Shown here: piece by piece, positions 10,035-19,788 of the stretch | Numbering within the stretch: position 1 is the stretch's first letter | Layout of the letters: the number at the start of each line of letters is the position of its first letter | Source: Coemansia sp. RSA 1804 | Lineage: Eukaryota; Kickxellomycota; Kickxellomycetes; Kickxellales; Kickxellaceae | Assembly (NCBI GenBank): GCA_027578815.1 | Contig: JANBTH010000001.1 | Span: forward strand, 1 to 64,000 | Length of the DNA stretch: 64,000 nucleotides | Direction of reading: 5' to 3' | Translations under genes and position numbers: made by a program | Notes under the pieces: model-generated | The model's database searches: none | Seen by the model: only the letters and a program-made list of their open reading frames with translations | Told to the model about the DNA's origin: nothing

Positions 10035-13026
10035 GATATGGTATTACTTGAAACTAGTATTTGAAAAGTAAAATAAAAAGAGATTGGTGAGCAAACAAAG
10101 AAAACAGAATTGATTTCAGCGTGCGTATTCCAGGTCTTTGAACAATCGGACGTGCTGTTGCGTTTTTATACAACGATGGCGTTTACCACTAGGGATTTTA
10201 AACCAACAACAAAAAACTAAAAACATACTTGCACATTCCATTTCCCAATTGCCGGTATGTTTCCATGGAGCAACTCTATGGAGAATTAAAATGCCGTTTA
10301 GACAGCAAACACCGTAGACATGTTTATTTTTGTGGACAGCCTCAGCATGCAAATGAAGAAAATGGAAACAGGGCACAAAACAAGTGCGTTGTTTGCCAAC
10401 GCTGCTGTTTATTATTGAGGGTGGGTGTTTTTTTTCCTGTTTTGGGTGGGAAATATATTGGCCCAACACAATTGTCTCTGTCAATGAATATTACAGCATG
10501 TACGCCTGAGAGGGATTTGCGTGGAGTTTTGCAAATAAATAATCCTGCGTAAGATGAACACAACTTCATTAATTGTCGGACGGAATTGGATCTCATATGG
10601 ATATGGCGAATAATGAGAGAACATTGCTAGCAAGCCCCGTAATAAAACACACGGAAAAGCCATAGATGTTGAGATTATGGATATTTGGAAAGACAAAACA
10701 AGATCAACATCGCGCTTTACAAAACAGAACCCCGAGTACTATTTTTTCTCAAGCATTCTAGATGAAATGTAAACGATAATCCACAATGATACAAACAATA
10801 GCCGCAAACTCAAGGACAAACCGAATAATCCACTAGCTGCTGCAGGTAAATTTGTTTGAGACGCCATACCATTAAAGAAATAATAGAATATTCAATGAAA
10901 AATAACCACATGTTTTTGGGGTATCCTCGCAAGTGTATCTGAATAGATAATCATCACAAAAGGCCAAACCCTGTTTGTTTTTGCTAAAAAAGCATCTTTA
11001 CTGTCCATTGAACAGAAATAAGGGCAATATGTTTTAACACAGATGTGGCTCATGGAACCGGACGTGGATGACTAACATCCAACGTATTTTTTTCATTTGA
11101 ATATTTTTGAACATCTGGGTTCCCAAAAAAATATTGAGCCCAAACAATATGCATTCCGCCGCGTCAAATATGCATACGGAGATTGTCCCAGATTTTTGTT
11201 TTGAATGCCAGCATTTTTCAGGGAAGATCATTTTTAGTGACGTTTCACAAGCTTCCGGATATTTAAGAGGTGCATTAATCATTTTTGGTTTTGCTCTAAT
11301 AATTAATCCCTTGAGGTTGGCAGTTTAAATAATAGTTGTCAAGGAAATAAATGACAAGTAGCAATTCAACGGCTTTGTCGTGTGTGTATTGCTTTTTTAT
11401 TTAATTTTTTGTTGACGGCAAGTACCTTTATTATCAATGTCATTAATTCTGCACAGTAATGGCTTTCAGCTCAGTGTTTAGAGTGCCTAAAAAGGATGTC
11501 ACCTGTGTTTTGTAGAGATATGCGTCGTACAAGAGTGACCAACAATGTTCAATTACTTCACGCAGATCATAACAATTAGGCCCGTTCTCGTTGTAAAAGG
11601 AAATGATCGTTTTCGCGGCCAGCATTTTAATTTTCTCACTATTTTTTCTGGGTCTTGTCACTCTTTCTTGGTGACACAGGATACTCTGATTGGCAACGTC
11701 AATCGCTCACTGTGGGGGTTTTTTGGGATGGGTCTTGACGATCAATGTAAACAAAAATATCGAGAGGAGTTTGAAAGTTGCAGTCCTTGATAGAATAATA
11801 TATACTTTTTTTTACAAAATATCCAACTGACAACTTTTTGTGTGTTTGAATTCCCCTTTTTTTGTTGAGACAGTCAGAAAAGGGGGGAGGAATAATATGT
11901 TGCACAGAGCAATTCATAAACAAAATGCCAGCAGCGTGGCTGATTTCTTATTCCCTTTTGGTCAGGATCGCCCCTAACAGACTGAAAAGATGCAAGAACG
12001 AGCATGTAGAGTGAAATACAAGTACAAATATTGTGCATATCCGAAACGAGCTGGTGATACACGCGAATTATATATTATGTCACAGACTCAGACACAAAAA
12101 AAGGCTCACATTCCAACCCCATCGCTCTCCTTGCATTTTTCCTTCTTTGAAATGGCATGGCATGCAATGCACAGATATTCAGTGTAAAGATACCATTATA
12201 AATTCATTCACAGGAAGAACAGAATTGCTGGTCGTAGATTAAACTAGATGCACAGAATGCTCTAAAGACATGGTAGGTTTCCCTATCTACATGGATAATT
12301 GCTGCAAGAAAGGAACAGAAACCCCAGTAGCACAATTATTATTCCCATCCGTGTCTTTTATGATAAGGTATCTAAATTCAAAATGTAATGTAGACTACTT
12401 TTTTACAACTCTGTGAAACCATTAACCCATTGCGCATTTGTTTTTATTTTCTGCCGATCGGTTGTATATCCAAGATTGCATAGACGGCTGTAAAGTCCGG
12501 GACTCAACCATTGGCCTGTTTCCTTGCAATGTGTGTGCATTTAAAACAAATAAATATGCATTAGAAAGGCAAAATAGAATAGACGTCAGGTTTATAAAAT
12601 AACGATACACATGAAAACAAAACAAATTCAGGTATTTAGAAAATGAGGGACCACTTTGCAGAGTAATAAAATAGAGAAACTGTATTTTTCGATTCCGAAT
12701 CCGTGAAATCTTTTCTTTCTTGCCTTTTTTGCCACTGATATGTAGAGCATCGTTTATCATGCATTGCCATCCATTTTTCCAGGTACAAAACTGGCAAAAA
12801 AGTAATTAAGCTTCCATTCTTAATATGCGAATTGGGCCGCCCTGTCCGTGCCGCTGAATCTACTCCAAACTTGAAACTCAGCCATTTCTTCCGTTTATTT
12901 GTCTTGTTTTGTCTTGCTATTTTTTGTATTGTCCCTTTTTTCTATTCTTTTTTATTCATTTCTGCGCTTTTATTTTTTTATCTTACGCCTTGTTGACGAC
13001 AAAATAAAAATAAACTAGTAGTCATA
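10035..13026. other. 3 kb intergenic region upstream of RGS copy 2
   Basis: AT-rich, with no large gene. It separates the divergently placed promoters of the acyl-CoA synthetase copy 2 (minus) and RGS copy 2 (plus). One minus-strand ORF (11443-11625) has protein-like composition and is listed separately. The last ~130 bp before 13027 are T-rich. Confidence 0.5.
11443..11625 (-). pseudogene. Protein-like short ORF or orphan exon
   Basis: From the in-frame ATG at 11625 the frame encodes 60 aa (MLAAKTIISFYNENGPNCYD...) with balanced composition and few low-complexity residues. The frame stays open upstream to a TGA near 11710, with no further Met. A CCCCCACAG acceptor-like sequence lies just upstream, so this may be the last exon of a spliced gene or the remnant of a lost one. 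No family is recognised. Confidence 0.3.
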
Positions 13027-14847
13027 ATGGCTGGATCTGATGTGGATGAATACGGGATATGGCTGCCGGGCTCTACACCATACAATGTTAGAGCAGGTGT
13101 GCTTTTGACAATCCTCGGGCTTCACATTTTATCAGCAGTGGTGATTCTGGTGCTGTTTATTATGAAGGCAAGAGATAGGCACTCTGGGTTGGCGCAGCGC
13201 AGTGTGGCACTTGTGACATTCCAAACAGTAGCGCTGTTCTGCGTGGGTAGTGCGGGACTTATCAGCACATCGATTCCAAGATGGCCGTGCTTTTTGCGTC
13301 TGTGGCTGATCAACATTGGTGACGCGCTTCTTTTTGCATCCTTTGCAGCCCGCGCTATCCAGCACATCGTTGTGTCCAATGTGCACACTCTGACTAACAA
13401 AATAGCCAGCAACAACTACTCTGGGTTTAAGAGCATGGGGCATCCTCATAATATGCATTCTACGTACCTGAGTCAGAGCACTCGTCCTATGCGCTCGGCT
13501 AGCCAGTCGAGCATGTTTAGCAACACGGGATTTGAGATGGAATCAAGCCACACGCGCACCCACGATGCGCTTGGACGCGTCAACATTGGCAGTGGGAGTG
13601 GTGATAGCAGCAGCAAAGAGAAGAAAACCGCAATGGCAATGGCCAGCTCCATGCAAGGCAACGAGATTCCTATGCATTCTGGAGCCGATGTGAGACTGTA
13701 CAAGCGGCTGAAAAAGTACACGCGGCTGCAACGGTACGTGTCGGACAAGGCGCTCTCGCTGTTCCTTTTGGGCCACATTGTAGCAATGTCGATTCTCTCC
13801 CTGGTGACAAACATTGTGGACTCCCAGTTCTCGCTGAAGCCGCTCAGTGTGTACTGCTCGATAATGTGGGGGTTCCTTCCGGTGGTTGGCGTTGACGGGT
13901 TTTATGTTGTTTTCATTCTGCCGATTCTGCTGATAAAGTGTTGGTCGCTGAAGGATGCGTATGGAATCAGAAACGACCTTCTCATCTCGATCATCACCGG
14001 TAGCGTGTGTCTGGTGATGACCATAGTGTGGGAAACGACGCTCTATGCGGTGGCCCAGAACTGGTCGGGATGGTTCTTCTCGTGGGTCTGCGCAATTGTT
14101 CTGCACACCACGTCGCTTGCTATTCCGCTGTGGAGCGCAATGCGGCACTCGCGCGATGTGCTGCACCGGATGCACGGCGCCGATGCGCTTGCTCTGGCGG
14201 CGGCCGGTGCCGATGGCTCGATGGCGGCAGCAATTGCTAGCGCAGCTGGTGCCACCGATATTGGCAGGCGCGCAGAGTTCAACGCCATCCTTGCCGACCC
14301 ATACGAGTACCGGTTCTTCTGTGACTTTGCGGCATCTTGCTTCTGCTCGGAGATGACGGCTTTTATTGACGAGTACCAGTCACTGAAGAGCCTGACAGTC
14401 GTTGCGCTCGGATCCGAGGATATCTGGCGTGAAGATGCTGACCAGCTCGATCCCGGGTACATGGCGCGCATGGCAAGTAATATTGATAACGGAATCGGGA
14501 TTCTTGCGCTTGCCGGCCGCGACCATCCGAATGCCAAGGCGCTCCGGCTGCAGACCCCGCCAACCGTGTGTATCCTTGAGACTGCGCGAGCCGTGTATCC
14601 GCAGTACGATCTCAGCGAGGTCACGCCGTTCCCGGTGGCATCAATGGACAAGCTGGTTGCAATGTTCAGTGTCTTTGTCAACTCCAACTCGTACACTGCC
14701 GTCAGTCTGCCCTCGGCCATGGTTCTTCGTATCCGCGAGCGGCTTGGAAGAAGTCAGCTGACGCTCACCATCTTTGACGAGATCAAGGATGAGGTGCTTA
14801 ACATGCTGTACTTTGACGTGTTCACAAGATATGCCAAGAAAAGGTAG
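13027..14847 (+). CDS. Seven-transmembrane RGS-domain receptor (copy 2)
   Basis: A 606-aa paralogue of the protein at 2685-4475 with the same layout. It has hydrophobic segments at about 22-46, 60-82 and 90-113, a long Ser-rich loop, four more segments and a C-terminal RGS domain (about 411-602, RRAEFNAILADPYEYRFF to FDVFTRYAKKR). The shared KARDRHSGLAQRS loop after TM1 marks the family. The N-terminal half has diverged considerably, whereas the RGS-coding DNA shares long identical runs with copy 1, silent sites included. It is convergent with acyl-CoA synthetase copy 3 (233 bp apart), repeating the arrangement at 2.7-6.8 kb. Inferred role: receptor-coupled G-alpha GTPase activation at the plasma membrane. 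Confidence 0.85.
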   Translation: MAGSDVDEYGIWLPGSTPYNVRAGVLLTILGLHILSAVVILVLFIMKARDRHSGLAQRSVALVTFQTVALFCVGSAGLISTSIPRWPCFLRLWLINIGDALLFASFAARAIQHIVVSNVHTLTNKIASNNYSGFKSMGHPHNMHSTYLSQSTRPMRSASQSSMFSNTGFEMESSHTRTHDALGRVNIGSGSGDSSSKEKKTAMAMASSMQGNEIPMHSGADVRLYKRLKKYTRLQRYVSDKALSLFLLGHIVAMSILSLVTNIVDSQFSLKPLSVYCSIMWGFLPVVGVDGFYVVFILPILLIKCWSLKDAYGIRNDLLISIITGSVCLVMTIVWETTLYAVAQNWSGWFFSWVCAIVLHTTSLAIPLWSAMRHSRDVLHRMHGADALALAAAGADGSMAAAIASAAGATDIGRRAEFNAILADPYEYRFFCDFAASCFCSEMTAFIDEYQSLKSLTVVALGSEDIWREDADQLDPGYMARMASNIDNGIGILALAGRDHPNAKALRLQTPPTVCILETARAVYPQYDLSEVTPFPVASMDKLVAMFSVFVNSNSYTAVSLPSAMVLRIRERLGRSQLTLTIFDEIKDEVLNMLYFDVFTRYAKKR

Positions 14848-15080
14848 AAAAAATATATAAACACTGATGCGTCTCTTCTTTTAACACCACTCCTTTAAAC
14901 ACCCTTGCTTTACGCTTTTTCCCTTTACCTGTTTTTTTTTGCAGATAATATAATGAAGAATGATTTGGAAGTATCAAAATGGTGTTATTATAATTCTGGT
15001 AATGGTAATGTGGCATGAAAGGGATATTGCATATACATATCGGAATAAGAAGGAGAGAGAAAGAGCATAGCGCCGCAGAC

Positions 15081-17159
15081 TCAGCTGGAAACAGACGGTG
15101 CCTCTCTGCTGTTGACATTGGCAAAAAGACTGTCAAGAATGTCGCGGTAGTGCTCTGTGGCCACATTGCGACGCAGCTTCAGTGTCGAGGTGTAGAGACT
15201 GGCGCTGCTGTGCTCAAATGGAATCGGGTCGCAATGCACTGCAACCACGTGTTCATCAGGCAGCAGGCTGCATTCAGCCGCGTGGCGACGGAGTTCCTCG
15301 GTAAGGGCCCTGCAGACAGCCTTGTTTGCGCATACATCCTCGTAGCTCGGCAGACGCGTCGGGATGTTCGGATTGGCTGTATCGGCAACATAGTGCTGCT
15401 GCGCCCACAGCATAAAGTGCTCGCGCTCGGGCGAGACTACGGCAACGAGATCGCGCTCATCGGGCGATCCGTAGACAAAGATGTTGTGCACCAGTCTGTG
15501 CGCAGCGTACGCAATCTCCATCGACTCGGATGCAACCCAGAGGTTGTTCGCGGTCTTGAAGCAGTTCTTGATACGGTCGATGATGGTGACTGTGCCGTCA
15601 TCGTTGAACTGCGCAATATCGCTGGTTGCCATCCACCCGTGCTCGTCTACAAGCTCCTCGGCGTTCTCGGGCGTCTTCAGATATCCTGAGAACAAACAGG
15701 GGCTACGAATCATCAGCTCGCCCCTGGGCCGCGTGACACTGGTGGCTGAGAAGCCCATGCTGGGGATACTGCGCAGCCGCATGTCGACTCCCGGCATCGG
15801 GATACCGATGTGGCCCGTCGAGGGGTCTCCGGTCAACTGCAGCGTGCCGCCGCCAAATGTCTCGGTCTGGCCGTAGCCCTGGAGCACACTGCACGACAGC
15901 GCAATGCGGAAAAAGTCCTGCACTGCAGGGCTCAGTGGCGAAGACCCCGAGAAGATTGCCCGCACGCGACCGCCAAGCACCTGCGCCACGCGTCCAAACA
16001 AGATACGGTCCCATGCCGCATGTGCCGGTCCGCCGCCGCTCTTGAGCGTCTGCAGCTTGCTGTTGTACGCGTACCGTGCCATTGCGCCAAAGATGCCTGG
16101 CGCAAGAATCGTGGCAGCCGCAGCCTTCTCGTACAGACGGTTGAGGAACGTCGGCACCGCCAGAAACACAGTCGGTTTCAGGTGTTGGAAGTCGTCGATG
16201 ACTGTGGCAAGATCGCCTGCAAACATGCCGATACGCACGTGCTCGAACATCAGTGCGTAGAGAGTGTAGCGGTCGGCGCAGTGCGTGGTAGGGATAAACG
16301 ACAAGTACGTGTTATTGTGGCCGGGCCGTACCGACAGCTGCGCCGCACGCGAAGCGCAGACGCTGGCAGAATGCTTGAGAATTGCGCCCTTCTGCGCTGC
16401 CAGCGTGCCTGAGGTGTAGCAGACCAGACTGATATCGTCGGGGCCTGGCGGTTTTTCGTCGGTAGGGCTCTGACGGCCCATTTCGCACACCTCGCGCATG
16501 TCCACAAGCGCAACGCCCAGCGCCGTCGCCTGTGTCCGAAGCGCTCCTGCCGTTGCCGCGCTGAATGGCTGCGTCCATATTGTTGGCTGCGAACAGTCCA
16601 GACTGTCCATCGATACGATGACTTTGATCCCAGGAGTTATGCGCATCCGCTCCAGCATCCGCGGGATCTTGTCCATCGAGCACACAACAACAGCGCTGTC
16701 GGAGCTGTTGATAATCATCTCGGCGCTCTCTACGCCTGTCGCATCGCTGATTCCCACCGTGTACCGGCGGGACCGGTATGCCGCAAACTCTGCTAGTAGC
16801 CATTCGGGCCGGTTGGTCGAGTAGATTGCAAGCGGCTGCTGGCCTGGTGTGGCCGACGGACAGTCTGGTGCAAACTTTTTGTAGATGTGGTCCAACCCTG
16901 ACCCAAAGTTCTCGACAATGTCGCCGGCTTCCGTAGTGGTGGTCCACTGGTACTCGCCCATTGTGCCATTGGCTGGGTCAAACGCCCGTGCGCCTAGAAA
17001 CTCCTGCTTTGGAAACTCGGCTACTTCTCGTTGGAACAGATCCCAGAGCGTGTTGATGTCCTTGTACTCTTGTCCCTGTGTGCCATCCTTGAAGTCGGGG
17101 TGCCGGAGTATGTATGAATGCCCTGGTACCTGCGAGCTAGGCACCTTGTAAGACTGCAT
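15081..17159 (-). CDS. AMP-forming acyl-CoA synthetase-like protein (copy 3)
   Basis: 692 aa, starting MQSYKVPSSQVPGHS. Motifs: YTSGTLAAQKGAILKH, GYGQTETFGG, GWMATSDIAQFNDDG, DRIKNCFKTANNLWVASESM and a C-terminal TSTLKLRRN Lys. It is the most diverged of the three copies: the P-loop has AQKG where the others have AKKG/SKKG, the DRIKN motif is closer to bona fide long-chain acyl-CoA synthetases, and the middle contains GSSPLSP where copies 1 and 2 read GGTALIP. It is convergent with RGS copy 2. Probably an acyl-adenylate-forming enzyme; CoA ligation is inferred from family length only. Confidence 0.8.
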   Translation of the reverse strand: MQSYKVPSSQVPGHSYILRHPDFKDGTQGQEYKDINTLWDLFQREVAEFPKQEFLGARAFDPANGTMGEYQWTTTTEAGDIVENFGSGLDHIYKKFAPDCPSATPGQQPLAIYSTNRPEWLLAEFAAYRSRRYTVGISDATGVESAEMIINSSDSAVVVCSMDKIPRMLERMRITPGIKVIVSMDSLDCSQPTIWTQPFSAATAGALRTQATALGVALVDMREVCEMGRQSPTDEKPPGPDDISLVCYTSGTLAAQKGAILKHSASVCASRAAQLSVRPGHNNTYLSFIPTTHCADRYTLYALMFEHVRIGMFAGDLATVIDDFQHLKPTVFLAVPTFLNRLYEKAAAATILAPGIFGAMARYAYNSKLQTLKSGGGPAHAAWDRILFGRVAQVLGGRVRAIFSGSSPLSPAVQDFFRIALSCSVLQGYGQTETFGGGTLQLTGDPSTGHIGIPMPGVDMRLRSIPSMGFSATSVTRPRGELMIRSPCLFSGYLKTPENAEELVDEHGWMATSDIAQFNDDGTVTIIDRIKNCFKTANNLWVASESMEIAYAAHRLVHNIFVYGSPDERDLVAVVSPEREHFMLWAQQHYVADTANPNIPTRLPSYEDVCANKAVCRALTEELRRHAAECSLLPDEHVVAVHCDPIPFEHSSASLYTSTLKLRRNVATEHYRDILDSLFANVNSREAPSVSS

Positions 17160-18720
17160 TTTTCGTCTTGTTTTGTCTTTTTAGGGAGGGAGTCTTTTTA
17201 CTCTTGTATCCTAGTCAATGATAAAGTTGATCGAGGAATTCGATAAAGGCAAGAAGAGAGACTACTACTTTTTTTTTAGCAGTCCAGACGAAAAAATTCT
17301 AGAGGGTTATAGAGGACAAAAGTCAAAAAGCCCGAATATCAACAGTGAAGAGAACTGTTCCCTTTTTGTCAGCGCCCCAAGTTTAGAATGAAGTAAAGGT
17401 TGAAAAATAATAGACCAAAATACGCAAAGGTGGATGGTGTGGGCTGGTGTGGTGATTTTTAAACGATTTCTCTCTTTCTCCTCCATTCTTTTCTTTCTTC
17501 GCTTCTTCACTTTGCTTCTTCGCCCAGAAAGGTGCAAAAGAAGACAATTGCCGTTCATTGTGAATGGAAAAGGGAAAATTGGGAACCTCACCCCTGCTCC
17601 CAGCTCATTTCATTCCACAAAATAAAAGAATATTAATGCGCATTTAGAAAATAGGCACTAAATGTGCTCCGCTGCCCAATAATATTGCATGACCAGCATT
17701 GCCCATCTTCTTTTGTGTGCTTTTCTTTTGCAAAGCCGATCCCATCAGTTCCAGTGATTGTCATGGAATGAGTAAATGATTTAAAAATCGAGTGTGGAGC
17801 ATGCGCATGCGGTGTTTTTATACAGCATTCTTTATGAGGATTGCCGCTCGGTATTATTGTAAATTGATTTCCAAAAAGCCAACATTAGTGGTGTTCACAT
17901 CCGTTTCTGGTGCCAAAAACATCTTTTGGGTTCTTTATTGTTCATTTTAAGACCCAAAGTGAATCAACCAGATACAAGACCCTTTTCTTCTATATTCTAT
18001 TGTGCTTTCATTTAGATATGCGACAATTGCCACGGATATTGGGGGCAGTTCACAGAAACTAGTAAAGATACCACTCAAAACTCCGCACGTTTTCCCATCT
18101 TTCCCATTCAGCTTACAAAGAAGAATATCTGATCCTCAAGATAAATAATAATGAACAATGGAAAATCATGCAATTTTATTGCAGTTGTCGTTGAGAAATC
18201 CTCATTTGTAATTTATTCACTATACAACCCGTTCCAATTGAAGGGTTCTTTTTGTTGTTTGGGACATGTAATACCGGTTGACCGACCAAATGTTACATTG
18301 CACTGCTGCCCCCAAGAAAATAGTTCCAAAGTACACCATTGTTTATATCCTTTTTATTTCTTTTCTATCGAATCGCTCTTTTACATTATCGAAACCCACT
18401 GCATACTACATATCATGCCTGATTCTGCGAGGAAAGTCATTTCTGTTTACAAGTGTTTGAATGGGTGAATGAGTGGAGGAGAGAAAAAGAAAAGATGGTA
18501 CACCATCTGCTGCTTTCTGCAAAATTCAGTATTGTGCCCGTTATCAATAAATGCATATGTGTCATTTGTAATCCACTAAACCCCTACAATAGCAACTCCG
18601 TTTTTGGACATTATTCTGCATCTCCACAAGAATTATTTAGCTATCATGCAGGAAAAAGGCACTAATTAGATTTCCCGCCCACCACCACTTTTTTGCATGT
18701 AAAATAAACACGGAGGAATA
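17160..18720. other. Intergenic region between acyl-CoA synthetase copy 3 and the Fanzor-like gene
   Basis: AT-rich, 1.56 kb. No ORF with convincing protein character, and no homopolymer or terminal repeat that would mark a transposon end was seen upstream of the Fanzor-like gene. Confidence 0.45.
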
Positions 18721-19788
18721 ATGAAACACGATAGTGCTATTCAGATCCAGAAACAAGGAGAAGAGATAGGGAGAGGAGATCGCAATAGTCAGCCGTTGCA
18801 GCAACTTGATCGTCAGCGGCAAAACCAGGCACAGCAAAACAACAATCGCGTTTTTCAACAAAGGAAGCAGGAAGAGCACCACCGACATCTACAGCTTGAA
18901 CAGACAATTGCTCAAAATGTCCATCAGCACCAGCATCAACTGAATTATTTTCAGCAACAGTATGAGCAGTTGGCATTACGGCATCATATTGAATCGCAGC
19001 TTATTGGTAACAATCGGATTTTGCAGGGTCCTCAGTCTCAAGATTTGCTTCAGCTGTTGCGAGATACCCGTGGCTCCGATTCAGAGGAACAGCGTATGAT
19101 TCGCCACCGTCGCCAGCAGCAGCGCCAGGGATGCAGACAAAGACATCAGGCTGAACGCGTTGCGTACAGAACTGAGCATAAGGAGAATCCACCGCAACAG
19201 CCGCTACATCGCAAGTTGCAACAATCTACGTTTATTAACACGAAACGTATGTGGTCAGAGCTAGCTAAAAATCTAAGGAAGAAGTTCGGGATGAATCCTA
19301 CTCTTATTCTCGGTGACTGGTCTGCTAGGAATGCTTGCTGGCATGCCCCGATTCCTAGTATTAGTATGAGACACATGCTTGTGAAGCTCGGTTTCCGTCA
19401 CCTTCACATCGACGAGTATCTCACTTCAACGATGTGCCCGTACTGCGAGACGGGCAAACTGGAGAAGTTTCTTAAAGTGGGTAATCCGCAGCCGCACCGT
19501 CGAGGTGTGAGGCCAGTGATTACGAGCCACGCTGTCCTGCGTTGCAAAAACGTTACTTGTATTGGACGCGTGGCTGACAGACAGTCTGACTTGATGCATC
19601 CGCGCTGTTTGAATCGCGACCTAGCAGCAGCAATGAACTTTCGGCACATTGCAAACGGTCTCCAGCAAAACGGAGCAGTTCCTGAGCGCTTCCAGCGCGG
19701 CAATCGTGTCAGGGACAATGCAGCTGTGCCAGATAATGGTGAGGTGCCTTCTGATGGTTTTCCTGCTCAGCGTCGACGCACAGACTAG
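18721..19788 (+). CDS. Fanzor/TnpB-like protein with Gln-rich N terminus, truncated or domesticated
   Basis: 355 aa. The C-terminal half carries the signature of Fanzor (eukaryotic TnpB-type, RuvC-fold, RNA-guided) nucleases. LILGDWSARN (195-204) is followed by HIDEYLTSTMCPYC (229-242), which has the RuvC Glu at 232 and the first zinc-ribbon Cys pair (239, 242). Next comes RCKNVTC (second Cys pair 275, 280), and NRDLAAAMNF (298-307) has the final RuvC Asp at 300. The first RuvC Asp and the wedge/REC region expected in the N-terminal ~250 residues are absent. Residues 1-165 are instead Gln/His/Arg-rich low complexity. Family members are usually 400-700 aa, so this is short. It is therefore probably not an autonomous nuclease: a decayed copy, an exon-skipped gene model or a domesticated fragment. 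A close partial copy lies inverted at 1-362. Start chosen: the ATG at 18721, after an AATAA-rich leader. Confidence 0.72.
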   Translation: MKHDSAIQIQKQGEEIGRGDRNSQPLQQLDRQRQNQAQQNNNRVFQQRKQEEHHRHLQLEQTIAQNVHQHQHQLNYFQQQYEQLALRHHIESQLIGNNRILQGPQSQDLLQLLRDTRGSDSEEQRMIRHRRQQQRQGCRQRHQAERVAYRTEHKENPPQQPLHRKLQQSTFINTKRMWSELAKNLRKKFGMNPTLILGDWSARNACWHAPIPSISMRHMLVKLGFRHLHIDEYLTSTMCPYCETGKLEKFLKVGNPQPHRRGVRPVITSHAVLRCKNVTCIGRVADRQSDLMHPRCLNRDLAAAMNFRHIANGLQQNGAVPERFQRGNRVRDNAAVPDNGEVPSDGFPAQRRRTD

